Origin: Limnomonas spitsbergensis
Taxonomy: Eukaryota > Chlorophyta > Chlorophyceae > Chlamydomonadales
DNA: 64,000 bases
Assembly (NCBI GenBank): GCA_037349105.1
Contig: JAYJMM010000102.1
Location: 2,914,001-2,978,000, forward strand
Direction of reading: 5' to 3'
The notes under the pieces are model-generated. The model was not told where the DNA came from. It saw only the letters and a program-made list of their open reading frames with translations, and ran no database searches. The position numbers and the translations under genes are program-made. Each line of letters begins with the position of its first letter. Positions within the stretch are counted from its first letter, which is position 1. Below are positions 11,301 to 22,981 of this stretch, one piece after another.

Positions 11301-14300
11301 AGATCCACAGCTCAATGCGGTAGCGATGGAGCCTAGCTAGTCAGGCCTGGATAGAAAATTAAGAGCAGGCTTCCTGAAACTTAATATTCAGCGACCTGCT
11401 CTTCAGGGTAGCTTAGATAACCTATCCTCCAGGCCCTGCCAAAGTTTAAGGTGGCATGCTCTTAATTCAGACCCGGTCAGAGATCCACAGCTCAATGCGG
11501 TAGCGATGGAGCCTAGCTAGTCAGGCCTGGATAGAAAATTAAGAGCGGGCTTCCTGAAACTTAATATTCAGCGACCTGATCTTCAGGGTAGCTTAGATAA
11601 CCTATCCTCCAGGCCCTGCCAAAGTTTAAGGTGGCATGCTCTTAATTCAGACCCGGTCAGAGATCCACAGCTCAATGCGGTAGCGATGGAGCCTAGCTAG
11701 TCAGGCCTGGATAGAAAATTAAGAGCAGGCTTCCTGAAACTTAATATTCAGCGACCTGCTCTTCAGGGTAGCTTAGATAACCTATCCTCCAGGCCCTGCC
11801 AAAGTTTAAGGTGGCATGCTCTTAATTCAGACCCGGTCAGAGATCCACAGCTCAATACGGTAGCGACGGAGCCTAGCAAGTCAGGCCTGGATAGAAAATT
11901 AAGAGCGGGCTTCCTGAAACTTAATATTCAGCGACCTGCTCTTCAGGGTAGCTTAGATAACCTATCCTCCAGGCCCTGCCAAAGTTTAAGGTGGCATGCT
12001 CTTAATTCAGACCCGATCAGAGAATCACAGCTCAATGCGGTAGCGATGGAGCCTAGCTAGTCAGGCCTGGATAGAAAATTAAGAGCGGGCTTCCTGAAAC
12101 TTAATATTCAGCGACCTGCTCTTCAGGGTAGCTTAGATAACCTATCCTCCAGGCCCTGCCAAAGTTTAAGGTGGCATGCTCTTAATTCAGACCCGGTCAG
12201 AGATCCACAGCTCAATGCGGTAGCGATGGAGCCTAGCTAGTCAGGCCTGGATAGAAAATTAAGAGCAGGCTTCCTGAAACTTAATATTCAGCGACCTGAT
12301 CTTCAGGGTAGCTTAGATAACCTATCCTCCAGGCCCTGCCAAAGTTTAAGGTGGCATGCTCTTAATTCAGACCCGGTCAGAGATCCACAGCTCAATGCGG
12401 TAGCGATGGAGCCTAGCTAGTCAGGCCTGGATAGAAAATTAAGAGCAGGCTTCCTGAAACTTAATATTCAGCGACCTGATCTTCAGGGTAGCTTAGATAA
12501 CCTATCCTCCAGGCCCTGCCAAAGTTTAAGGTGGCATGCTCTTAATTCAGACCCGGTCAGAGATCCACAGCTCAATGCGGTAGCGATGGAGCCTAGCTAG
12601 TCAGGCCTGGATAGAAAATTAAGAGCGGGCTTCCTGAAACTTAATATTCAGCGACCTGCTCTTCAGGGTAGCTTAGATAACCTATCCTCCAGGCCCTGCC
12701 AAAGTTTAAGGTGGCATGCTCTTAATTCAGACCCGGTCAGAGATCCACAGCTCAATGCGGTAGCGATGGAGCCTAGCTAGTCAGGCCTGGATAGAAAATT
12801 AAGAGCAGGCTTCCTGAAACTTAATATTCAGCGACCTGCTCTTCAGGGTAGCTTAGATAACCTATCCTCCAGGCCCTGCCAAAGTTTAAGGTGGCATGCT
12901 CTTAATTCAGACCCGGTCAGAGATCCACAGCTCAATGCGGTAGCGATGGAGCCTAGCTAAGTCAGGCCTGGATAGAAAATTAAGAGCAGGCTTCCTGAAA
13001 CTTAATATTCAGCGACCTGATCTTCAGGGTAGCTTAGATAACCTATCCTCCAGGCCCTGCCAAAGTTTAAGGTGGCATGCTCTTAATTCAGACCCGGTCA
13101 GAGATCCACAGCTCAATGCGGTAGCGATGGAGCCTAGCTAGTCAGGCCTGGATAGAAAATTAAGAGCAGGCTTCCTGAAACTTAATATTCAGCGACCTGC
13201 TCTTCAGGGTAGCTTAGATAACCTATCCTCCAGGCCCTGCCAAAGTTTAAGGTGGCATGCTCTTAATTCAGACCCGGTCAGAGATCCACAGCTCAATGCG
13301 GTAGCGATGGAGCCTAGCAAGTCAGGCCTGGATAGAAAATTAAGAGCGGGCTTCCTGAAACTTAATATTCAGCGACCTGCTCTTCAGGGTAGCTTAGATA
13401 ACCTATCCTCCAGGCCCTGCCAAAGTTTAAGGTGGCATGCTCTTAATTCAGACCCGGTCAGAGATCCACAGCTCAATGCGGTAGCGATGGAGCCTAGCTA
13501 GTCAGGCCTGGATAGAAAATTAAGAGCAGGCTTCCTGAAACTTAATATTCAGCGACCTGATCTTCAGGGTAGCTTAGATAACCTATCCTCCAGGCCCTGC
13601 CAAAGTTTAAGGTGGCATGCTCTTAATTCAGACCCGGTCAGAGATCCACAGCTCAATGCGGTAGCGACGGAGCCTAGCTAGTCAGGCCTGGATAGAAAAT
13701 TAAGAGCGGGCTTCCTGAAACTTAATATTCAGCGACCTGCTCTTCAGGGTAGCTTAGATAACCTATCCTCCAGGCCCTGCCAAAGTTTAAGGTGGCATGC
13801 TCTTAATTCAGACCCGGTCAGAGATCCACAGCTCAATGCGGTAGCGATGGAGCCTAGCTAGTCAGGCCTGGATAGAAAATTAAGAGCGGGCTTCCTGAAA
13901 CTTAATATTCAGCGACCTGCTCTTCAGGGTAGCTTAGATAACCTATCCTCCAGGCCCTGCCAAAGTTTAAGGTGGCATGCTCTTAATTCAGACCCGGTCA
14001 GAGATCCACAGCTCAATGCGGTAGCGATGGAGCCTAGCTAGTCAGGCCTGGATAGAAAATTAAGAGCAGGCTTCCTGAAACTTAATATTCAGCGACCTGC
14101 TCTTCAGGGTAGCTTAGATAACCTATCCTCCAGGCCCTGCCAAAGTTTAAGGTGGCATGCTCTTAATTCAGACCCGGTCAGAGATCCACAGCTCAATGCG
14201 GTAGCGATGGAGCCTAGCAAGTCAGGCCTGGATAGAAAATTAAGAGCGGGCTTCCTGAAACTTAATATTCAGCGACCTGCTCTTCAGGGTAGCTTAGATA

Positions 14301-15430
14301 ACCTATCCTCCAGGCCCTGCCAAAGTTTAAGGTGGCATGCTCTTAATTCAGACCCGGTCAGAGATCCACAGCTCAATGCGGTAGCGATGGAGCCTAGCTA
14401 GTCAGGCCTGGATAGAAAATTAAGAGCAGGCTTCCTGAAACTTAATATTCAGCGACCTGCTCTTCAGGGTAGCTTAGATAACCTATCCTCCAGGCCCTGC
14501 CAAAGTTTAAGGTGGCATGCTCTTAATTCAGACCCGGTCAGAGATCCACAGCTCAATGCGGTAGCGATGGAGCCTAGCTAGTCAGGCCTGGATAGAAAAT
14601 TAAGAGCAGGCTTCCTGAAACTTAATATTCAGCGACCTGCTCTTCAGGGTAGCTTAGATAACCTATCCTCCAGGCCCTGCCAAAGTTTAAGGTGGCATGC
14701 TCTTAATTCAGACCCGGTCAGAGATCCACAGCTCAATACGGTAGCGATGGAGCCTAGCTAGTCAGGCCTGGATAGAAAATTAAGAGCGGGCTTCCTGAAA
14801 CTTAATATTCAGCGACCTGATCTTCAGGGTAGCTTAGATAACCTATCCTCCAGGCCCTGCCAAAGTTTAAGGTGGCATGCTCTTAATTCAGACCCGGTCA
14901 GAGATCCACAGCTCAATGCGGTAGCGATGGAGCCTAGCTAGTCAGGCCTGGATAGAAAATTAAGAGCAGGCTTCCTGAAACTTAATATTCAGCGACCTGC
15001 TCTTCAGGGTAGCTTAGATAACCTATCCTCCAGGCCCTGCCAAAGTTTAAGGTGGCATGCTCTTAATTCAGACCCGGTCAGAGATCCACAGCTCAATGCG
15101 GTAGCGATGGAGCCTAGCTAGTCAGGCCTGGATAGAAAATTAAGAGCGGGCTTCCTGAAACTTAATATTCAGCGACCTGCTCTTCAGGGTAGCTTAGATA
15201 ACCTATCCTCCAGGCCCTGCCAAAGTTTAAGGTGGCATGCTCTTAATTCAGACCCGGTCAGAGATCCACAGCTCAATGCGGTAGCGATGGAGCCTAGCTA
15301 GTCAGGCCTGGATAGAAAATTAAGAGCAGGCTTCCTGAAACTTAATATTCAGCGACCTGATCTTCAGGGTAGCTTAGATAACCTATCCTCCAGGCCCTGC
15401 CAAAGTTTAAGGTGGCATGCTCTTAATTCA
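8380..15430. repeat. 180-bp satellite array, about 39 copies
   Basis: Near-perfect head-to-tail copies of a 180-bp unit (AAAGTTTAAGGTGGCATGCT ... CAGGCCCTGCC). The register is exact except for one inserted A near 12959. Each unit contains GCTCTTAATT and, about 75 bases on, its reverse complement AATTAAGAGC, so each monomer can form a hairpin. Diagnostic variants (CTAG/CAAG, CTGCT/CTGAT, GCAGG/GCGGG) distinguish monomers. The 64-codon open frames occur only where CAAG replaces the CTAG that holds a stop codon, and are not genes. The array breaks off mid-unit at its right end. Confidence 0.98.
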
Positions 15431-15768
15431 AATCACAGCTCACACATGCGTACCTACCCCTAGACGCATGCTTATCGGGCTGGACATCTCTTCAGTCTTC
15501 ACTGACTCAATTTAAGTCTGCTGTCGACCAAACTTAGGGAAAGCCCTAACAATGTATTAGTTAAGTTTAATCTAGCAGCAGGAGTGCGGAATCAAAGCCC
15601 CAGACCTGCTTATCTTAATTTCGTGTTCAAACCTGCCCACCTACCCTGGGGCTCATGCGCATTGGTACAAATGTAGAGAGTTCAGTAGGTAAGATATTTT
15701 TGTGCTCAAGCTTTTGGATTGATCAACCATTTGCAGGATCGAACTTAAGAAGTGGGACACTCATGTTA
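15431..15768. other. stretch with no recognised feature
   Basis: Unique-looking sequence between the satellite and the 3' end of the minus-strand gene. I see no coding pattern, LINE tail or tandem repeat. It presumably includes the 3' untranslated region of the gene ending at 15769. Confidence 0.5.
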
Positions 15769-17194
15769 CTACATCATTCCCTCCATCACAGCCTGTATCT
15801 CTGCCATCTTGGTCTGGATGAATGGAATTAGCTCCTTGGCCTCTTCGTTGCGTACCCAGATGCACCACTGAACCGTAGCACACCCCTCCGTCATGGCCGC
15901 TTCTAGCTGTTCCTGTGAAAAGGGAAAATCAAAGCATTTCAAACAAGTGATGTGCAAGAGGCTGTGGGAGATGCTTTGCATGGCCAGGTGGGGAGAGGCT
16001 GATGCCATTTGCTCCATACTTGCAGCAGCTCAATGTGTTTTTGAGCAATCCTAATAATCATAGCTAGAGGCATGTGGGATCTGTTCATATTTCCAGGGGA
16101 TGTGGTGCTCTTCTTTCTTAACATGCCCGAGTCCTCAGCAGCCTTGGGGTGGATGAATTCTGGTCAGAGGGCGACTTGGCTGTTGAGTACTGCCATTTGC
16201 TCCATACTTATACTCCCCTGATCCCCTATGTTGCAGCACATCCCTGAATCCCCCACCAATCCTCTCACCCTCCTGTACATGGTCAAGTCCATCACTTGCG
16301 CCTCTGGTCGGACAATGCATGTCATGTTGGGGAGAGCATAGTTCCTGTGGCCGATCCAAGCCTTCAAGGGTGACGGGAGCCTCTTATTTGCTTCTTCTGC
16401 TAGTTCTGACGACCTTGCTGTCACCGCTGCAGCCTCCCTCTCTGCTGCCTCGGCTGCTGCCACTGCTGCAGCCAGTAGTGATGCCTCATCCTCCTTGGCT
16501 TTGGCAACTGCCATCTCAATTAATGGCCTGCAACTCTCCATAAATACAGGATGTAGTTTGAAAATGCTTGCACTGTGCTTGAGAGGGTCAGTGGCTGGTG
16601 TAGATGGTCCTGGCTTCTGGTCTGGCATCGCAAAGAGCGGATGAGGAGTAACTCTGCGGTTGGCTGCGGCGGGCTTCTTTGTTTGACCACTGCTGTCAAC
16701 CCCCTGGTACACTGAGTTGGACAGGCACCTGCATGCATCATGCAATGGGGGGGTTAGGGAATACTGGCATGGGGTTAAGGAATTAAGGCCTTAAGGGAGC
16801 AGAGGCTAGGGTTTAGGGAGCAGGGCTGAAGGGGCTGAAGGGCTTGAGTCAGGCCCAAAACGTTGTGTGGATGTCTTGGTTGGCTCCGGTTTATGCTGGT
16901 GTCATCATCAGTGAGTACACGTTCGCCCTACCTTTGAAACTTCTTGATGACGACTTCCCGGCTGTTTTTATAGCGCGAGCTAACGGCATCCACCGCACGC
17001 TGGAAGACGGGGTTCTCTCTGATGCCAGTGAATATTGGGGTGTTACTTGTACTCCCGTGATTCTTGCGAAGGATGCGCCTGCTGTGTTCACGAATGGCCC
17101 CGTTTATATTTCGAACAGATTTGCTGATTAACAACTCAGGGACTTCATACATTTGGCTGATTGCCGATACCACGACCCGTGTCCCTTCTGTGGT
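15769..17194 (-). CDS. unknown protein, three C-terminal exons
   Basis: Three exons join in phase on the minus strand: 16932-17194 (acceptor GAGCAG; donor AAAG|GTAGGG, phase 2), 16269-16728 (acceptor ATGCAG; donor AGG|GTGAGAGG, phase 0) and 15769-15912 (acceptor TTCACAG; TAG stop). Together they encode 288 residues, and at least one earlier exon is missing because the first begins at an acceptor. The first exon is a basic, helical segment (SVRNINGAIREHSRRILRK). The middle exon has an alanine/glutamate-rich predicted coiled coil (EDEASLLAAAVAAAEAAERE) and a WIGHRNYALPNMTC stretch. The last exon ends IQTKMAEIQAVMEGMM. I do not recognise the family. A frameshifted copy of the last exon lies at 22815-22970. 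The gene is divergent from, and perhaps overlapped by, the plus-strand gene starting near 17.5 kb. Confidence 0.6.
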
Positions 17195-17488
17195 CTGCTC
17201 AAAAAATTCAAATTTTCACAGCTCAACACATTATTTCAAATTTCCAGATTCTGTCCACACATCTGAGCAGTCTTCATTCCTGAAGTCAAGCTCCTGTATT
17301 CTTTACGCGCTCTTTTCTTTACATGTCTTTTTTGGTCCTGTACGGATGGAGACCCAAAGATTTGAACCTATCTTTGCTAAAAGGGGACTGCGGCAGGTCG
17401 GTCCGTATAATTCTCCTGCGATGTAAGAAGGGAAGACAGGGCGGACAGCAGGTGCGTATAGCGCTTTGAGCCATGGTAATATCCCTTC

Positions 17489-20400
17489 ATGTTAACCATG
17501 CATGCTTCAAGTTTACAAAGGGTTACGCATTCACGTTTACCATGCATTCCTCTTCCACAGGTCATCTTCGCCTTGATAAGTCTGCGGCGATCATACCCTT
17601 GCGGGTACAGACTACTTCCAATCACGGACATTGGCAGCCTACCAACAAGCCAGGCTGACGCAGTGGAGGTCATGGCCGAAGCAGAGCGCAATGACAAGCT
17701 GGTCTCGTCCAAGACGCTCGCCAGCATGGTCGGGAAGACGGAGCAGACGACGTTCGGCAACCTGGTAGACGTGAGCGTGGAAGCAGCAGATGGAACAACT
17801 GAATGGATAAAGATGTCAGAATGCCACGGGCTTCTAGCCAGGCTTCAAGAGGGACATTCTCAGGTAAGCAGTGTGATGCAGGTGGGGCAGAATGGTTTAG
17901 GGCGCAGGGGTGAATGGTTCCTCTGCCACTTCGGGAAGGGGATAATTTTGGGAGGGGTTTGAAGCAGGGTTCATGGGCAAGGGTGCTTGATTCAATTATT
18001 GTACAAAGCATGGGCATGCCACCCCCCTGCCTCATGAAGACCCATTTGACTTTGACCCCCATGACCGTGCTCGCAGGCTGGCTCCGCTAGTGCAAAGGCC
18101 ACAGCTGGAGCTGCAATGGCAAGCACGGCGCAGGTGGGACATTTTGCTTGCATAGGGATTCCATAATTGTACAAAGCAAAGGCATGTTACCCCCCTGCCT
18201 CATGAAGGCCTGTTTGACTTTGACCCCCATGACCGTGCTCGTAGGCTGGCCCCGCTAGTGCAAGGGCCACAGCTGGAGCTGCAAGGGCAACCATGGCATC
18301 CTTGTGCTTGTACCTTCTGCTTGAACCTAGCCCCTACACCCAAGTGATGGGACCTAAACCCTTGAACCAATATGCATGTCCCTAACCTGAATGCCCCCCT
18401 ATGTATGCAGGCTAACACCAACTCTGACCAAGCTGATGCCTTTGCAGAAGACGACACTGGTGCACCGACTGAAGGAGTAGAGGTGGGCTGGCTGCCTACC
18501 CGACTGCTTGCTTGACTGCCTACCTGCTCTGTGCACCCTTGTGTGTGTAAAGTGTGGAAGGCGCGCCTTCGCTGCATGGGGGTCACGGGGCCTGCGGGAG
18601 ATGGGTCAAACTGGGAGGGGGGTAACCTTGGAAGGGGCCCAGTCAGGGTTCATGGGCCAGGGTTCAGTGGCAGGGGTGTACGATTCAATTTGTGTACATA
18701 GTAGAGGTATGCCACCCACCTGCTCCCTGAATGCCTTCCTGAGTTTGACTCCCATGACCGTACACGCAGGCTGAGCGCGGTAGCGCAGGTGCAACAGCTG
18801 GAGGTGAAAGGACAAGATCAAGCACAGAGCAGGTGGGACAGTGTAGGGGGTTCAGGGGTTCAGGGCAGTTTTGTTTTTGCCAGATAGGACAATTCAGAAT
18901 GGATGCCCATGTTGTGGAAAAGTGTGGGGGTCACGATTCCTGCAGGAGATGGGTCAAACTGGGAGGGGGGTAACCTTGGAAGGGGCCCAGTCAGGGTTCA
19001 TGGGCCAGGGTTCAGTGGCAGGGGTGTACGATTCAATTTGTGTACATAATAGAGGTATGCCACCCACCTGCTCCCTGAATGCCTTCCTGAGTTTGACTCC
19101 CATGACCGTACACGCAGGCTGAGTCCGGTAGCGCACGTGCAACAGATGGAGGTGCAAGGACAAGATCAAGCACAGAGCAGGTGGGACAGTGTAGGGGGTT
19201 CAGGGGTTCAGGGCAGTGTTGTTTTTGCCAGAAAAGACAATTCAGAATGGATGCCCATGTTGTGTAAAGTGTGGAAGGCGCGCCTTCGCTGCATGGGGGT
19301 CACGGGGCCTGCGGGAGATGGGTCAAACTGGGAGGGGGATAAACTTGGAAGGGGCCCAGTCAGGGTTCATGGGCCAGGGTTCAGTGGCAGGGGTGTACGA
19401 TTCAATTTGTGTACATAGTAGAGGTATGCCACCCACCTGCTCCCTGAATGCCTTCCTGAGTTTGACTCCCATGACCGTACACGCAGGCTGAGCGCGGTAG
19501 CGCAGGTGCAACAGCTGGAGGTGAAAGGACAAGATCAAGCACAGAGCAGGTGGGACAGTGTAGGGGGTTCAGGGGTTCAGGGCAGTTTTGTTTTTGCCAG
19601 ATAGGACAATTCAGAATGGATGCCCATGTTGTGGAAAAGTGTGGAAGGCGCGCCTTCGCTGCATGGGGGTCACGGGGCCTGCGGGAGATGGGTCAAACTG
19701 GGAGGGGGATAAACTTGGAAGGGGCCCAGTCAGGGTTCATGGGCCAGGGTTCAGTGGCAGGGGTTTACGATTCAATTTGTGTACATAGTAGAGGTATGCC
19801 ACCCACCTGCTCCCTGAATGCCTTCCTGAGTTTGACTCCCATGACCGTACACGCAGGCTGAGCGCGGTAGCGCAGGTGCAACAGCTGGAGGTGAAAGGAC
19901 AAGATCAAGCACAGAGCAGGTGGGACAGTGTAGGGGGTTCAGGGGTTCAGGGCAGTTTTGTTTTTGCCAGATAGGACAATTCAGAATGGATGCCCATGTT
20001 GTGGAAAAGTGTGGAAGGCGCGCCTTCGCTGCATGAGGGTCACGGGGCCTGCGGGAGATGGGTCAAACTGGGAGGGGGATAAACTTGGAAGGGGCCCAGT
20101 CAGGGTTCATGGGCCAGGGTTCAGTGGCAGGGGTTTACGATTCAATTTGTGTACATAGTAGAGGTATGCCACCCACCTGCTCCCTGAATGCCTTCCTGAG
20201 TTTGACTCCCATGACCGTACACGCAGGCTGAGCGCGGTAGCGCAGGTGCAACAGCTGGAGGTGAAAGGACAAGATCAAGCACAAAGCAGGTGGGACAGTG
20301 TAGGGGGTTCAGGGGTTCAGGGCAGTTTTGTTTTTGCCAGATAGGACAATTCAGAATGGATGCCCATGTTGTGGAAAAGTGTGGAAGGCGCGCCTTCGCT

Positions 20401-22157
20401 GCATGGGGGTCACGGGGCCTGCGGGAGATGGGTCAAACTGGGAGGGGGATAAACTTGGAAGGGGCCCAGTCAGGGTTCATGGGCCAGGGTTCAGTGGCAG
20501 GGGTGTACGATTCAATTTGTGTACATAGTAGAGGTATGCCACCCACCTGCTCCCTGAAGGCCTTCCTGAGTTTGACTCCCATGACCGTACACGCAGGCTG
20601 AGCGCGGTAGCGCAGGTGCAACAGCTGGAGGTGAAAGGACAAGATCAAGCACAAAGCAGGTGGGACAGTGTAGGGGGTTCAGGGGTTCAGGGCAGTTTTG
20701 TTTTTGCCAGATAGGACAATTAAGAAAGGATGCCCATGTTGTGGAAAAGTGTGGGGGTCACGATTCCTGCAGGAGATGGGTCAAACTGGGAGGGGGGTAA
20801 CCTTGGAAGGGGCCCAGTCAGGGTTCATGGGCCAGGGTTCAGTGGCAGGGGTGTACGATTCAATTTGTGTACATAATAGAGGTATGCCACCCACCTGCTC
20901 CCTGAATGCCTTCCTGAGTTTGACTCCCATGACCGTACACGCAGGCTGAGTCCGGTAGCGCACGTGCAACAGATGGAGGTGCAAGGACAAGATCAAGCAC
21001 AAAGCAGGTGGGGCAGTGTAGGGGGTTCAGGGCAGTGTTGTTTTTGCCAGAAAGGACAATTCAGAATGGATGCCCATGTTGTGGAAAAGTGTGGAAGGCG
21101 CGCCTTCGCTGCGTGGGGGTCACGGGCCTGCGGGAGATGGGTCAAACTGGGAGGGGGGTAAACTTGGAAGGGGCCCACTCAGGGTTCATGGGCCAGGGTT
21201 CAGTGGCAGGGGTGTAGATTCCATTTGTGTACATAATATAGGTATGCCACCCACCTGCTCCCTGAATGCCTTCATGAGTTTGACCCCATGACCGTAGGAT
21301 GAGTACGCTGGTACGAGCGCAACAGCTGGAGGTATGCAGGTTGCACGCCATATGTCTGCTGGCGTCATTGCTGCTACTCGCACTGCTTTTTTAATGGTGA
21401 GGTTCTTCATGCAGAGGCATATTGTTGGCGTTATTAAATTAGCAAGTGAAAGAAGAACTTGCTGCTGATCAACCTCACATCTTGTTAACCTTGTTCTCCC
21501 TTCTTTCCTCTGCAGGCATTATGTCGTGTGGTGGCGGCACTCGGGAATTTGGGTGGTGCGGGTGATGGGATGGCAGGGACTGCCACCATGGGGTCCATGC
21601 CAACCATTTTCGGGGCGATAATGGCCTCATTTTCTCCTTTTGAGAGCTTTGAGCTGGTCGACATAGGGGCTTCTAGCGGCATTATGCTGATTTTAGGTGT
21701 GGCTTTGTTTAGGGCTGCCTACGGTGTTGGGATGGAGATCAAGAACTCAGGGCTCTCTGATGTGTTTGGCGCATACCAGAGGGTCCTGGGAAAGCATGGC
21801 GTAGGTCCGGATTGCTTGCAGATCCACTTCAAAACGGATCTGACCAGCTTCAGGTCCTTGCCCACCCTGTGTAAGCCCCCAATGCGAAAGGCAGTTTTTG
21901 CTTTTTGTGATGGCTTCGCTGAGGCTGATCGGAAAGTTATGTTTCTCATGGTAGGGCGGGATACAAAGGTGCAATGTTTTATGTGTAGCTGTGGCAAGGG
22001 GAAGGGCGACATCTACAGCACGCCCCTTGCCATCTTGCGTGTCCTCAATATCGTCAGAGTCAGTGCCCCCTTTGTGCACCATGGTGTCATTCAGGTGTCC
22101 ATGGCTGGTAGCGGCTCGCGCAAGACACTTCACGTGTTCAGGCGCAGCCCCGTCTAG
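17489..22157 (+). CDS. gene with iterated exons and a Dot1-like methyltransferase-fold C-terminus
   Basis: Exons, all phase 0: 17561-17863, 18077-18133, 18411-18482, then 63-nt exons at 18770-18832, 19118-19180, 19487-19549, 19857-19919, 20227-20289, 20597-20659 and 20945-21007, a short 21298-21339, and the terminal 21516-22157. The iterated exons encode near-identical 21-residue blocks starting AERGSAGATAGG or AESGSARATDGG. The final exon (213 residues) contains FELVDIGASSGIMLILGVAL, which fits motif I of class I SAM-dependent methyltransferases. It also has YGVGMEI as an acidic post-I strand and AVFAFCDGFAEADRK, like Dot1-type folds. Substrate unknown. Start uncertain: an ATG at 17489 is in frame without splicing, and another lies at 17671. 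A module near 18245 lacks the CAG|GTGGGA donor and looks decayed. The repeated exons could instead be a non-coding repeat that happens to stay open. Confidence 0.6.
17990..21340 (+). repeat. tandem intron-plus-exon modules, about 350-370 bp each
   Basis: Eight to ten repeats, each made of an intron (GTGGGACAGTGTAGGGGG ... ATGACCGTACACGCAG) and a 63-nt exon. Units from 18.77 to 21.0 kb are nearly identical. Two are shorter (about 348 bp) through loss of GAAGGCGCGCCTTCGCTGCATG in the intron. The units near 18.0 and 18.2 kb are diverged. Splice sites and exon length (a multiple of 3) are kept across the array. Confidence 0.92.
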
Positions 22158-22234
22158 TTGAGGCCTCATGCTCTTCTTTTTTATATTTGTATGCCCATGG
22201 AAGGCAAGCCAAGGACGGGTTTGATCACACGTAT

Positions 22235-22239
22235 TGTAA
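22235..22239 (+). promoter_or_regulatory. candidate polyadenylation signal TGTAA
   Basis: TGTAA lies about 80 bases after the stop at 22157. TGTAA is the usual polyadenylation signal in volvocine green algae. With a five-base motif and an unknown species this is only suggestive. Confidence 0.25.
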
Positions 22240-22361
22240 AAAGTAGTAGTGAAAATAAACCAAGAGAGGAAGAAAAAGAGGAACACAAGTGCCCCACTTC
22301 CTACACGAAGGAAAGGCATGCAGGAGTGTAAAGTGATATGCTTGTGGTTACATCCCTAGGT

Positions 22362-22478
22362 TCACAGCAGGATGTGGTAGCGGCCAAGCCTATAGAGTCA
22401 GGCCTGAATACAAAATTGAGAGCGGCCAGCATGGAACATAATGTTCAGCGACCTGCTCTTCAGAGTAGCTAAGATAAC
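22362..22478. repeat. orphan diverged monomer of the 180-bp satellite
   Basis: GTGGTAGCGGCCAAGCCTAT, GAGTCAGGCCTGAATACAAA, TTCAGCGACCTGCTCTTCAG and GTAGCTAAGATAAC follow the order of the 8.4-15.4 kb satellite unit with many substitutions. It is a single copy outside the array. Confidence 0.85.
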
Positions 22479-22663
22479 ATGACCTTCGCTAAAGTGCGAA
22501 GCATTGAGGAATCGCACGGACATCTGACATAAAACCGCCCAGCGGATCTATTTCAGTCCACCGAACTTGGAATCAGATTTAACTGCTGATACTTGGCATA
22601 TTTGGACAAGGTAAGCTAGGCCAAGTAGCAGTACTGTGAGGGGCGCCATGGCAGTTTAGAAAT

Positions 22664-22730
22664 CAATGACGTTATACCTTTGGACCCTGCTCAAAAGGCT
22701 CGGCCGGGCGCCCGACCTCTTAGAGGGAAA
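22664..22730 (-). mobile_element. LINE 3' tail, tail-only insertion
   Basis: Reads TCAATGACGTTATACCTTTG, GACCCTGCTCAAAAGGCTCG, GCCGGGCGCCC on the plus strand, the reverse complement of the LINE tail, followed by an A-rich stretch. No upstream LINE sequence is recognisable. Confidence 0.75.
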
Positions 22731-22814
22731 AAAAAATCCTTAAAATTCAGAAAGGGAAAAAACAGGCCATTAATAATTGTGGCATATAACTGATAGAAGT
22801 GGGGCATCCATGTT

Positions 22815-22972
22815 ACTATAACATTCTCTCCATCACAGCCTCTATCTCTGCCATTGTGGTCTGGATAAACTGTAATGCCTTCCATGTGTTGTACCTGGTT
22901 GCACCACATAATTTCTGCACTCCCCTCCAGCATTGCCTCCTCCGGCTGCCCCTGTGAGGAGGGCAGAGCAAA
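22815..22972 (-). pseudogene. frameshifted copy of the last exon of the 15.8-17.2 kb gene
   Basis: Minus strand: a TCCTCACAG acceptor, then codons matching the last exon of the gene at 15769 (GQPEEAMLEG versus EQLEAAMTEG; MAEIEAVMERML versus MAEIQAVMEGMM). Between the halves one base shifts the frame, after HMEG and before LQFIQT. The acceptor-side intron sequence is also conserved (AATGCTTTG before the pyrimidine tract), so this is a DNA-level duplicate, not a retrocopy. Confidence 0.75.
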
Positions 22973-22981
22973 GCATTCCAT

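Noticed and set aside
9166..14401. Recurrent 64-codon frames beginning MEPSKSGLDRK
   Set aside because: Created by a single CTAG-to-CAAG variant in satellite monomers; they end at the next ordinary monomer.
8380..15430. CRISPR-like regular array
   Set aside because: There are no variable spacers: the whole 180-bp unit repeats, and the window is eukaryotic.
16844..17131. Plus-strand 95-codon frame
   Set aside because: It is antisense to a minus-strand exon that has matching splice sites and phases.
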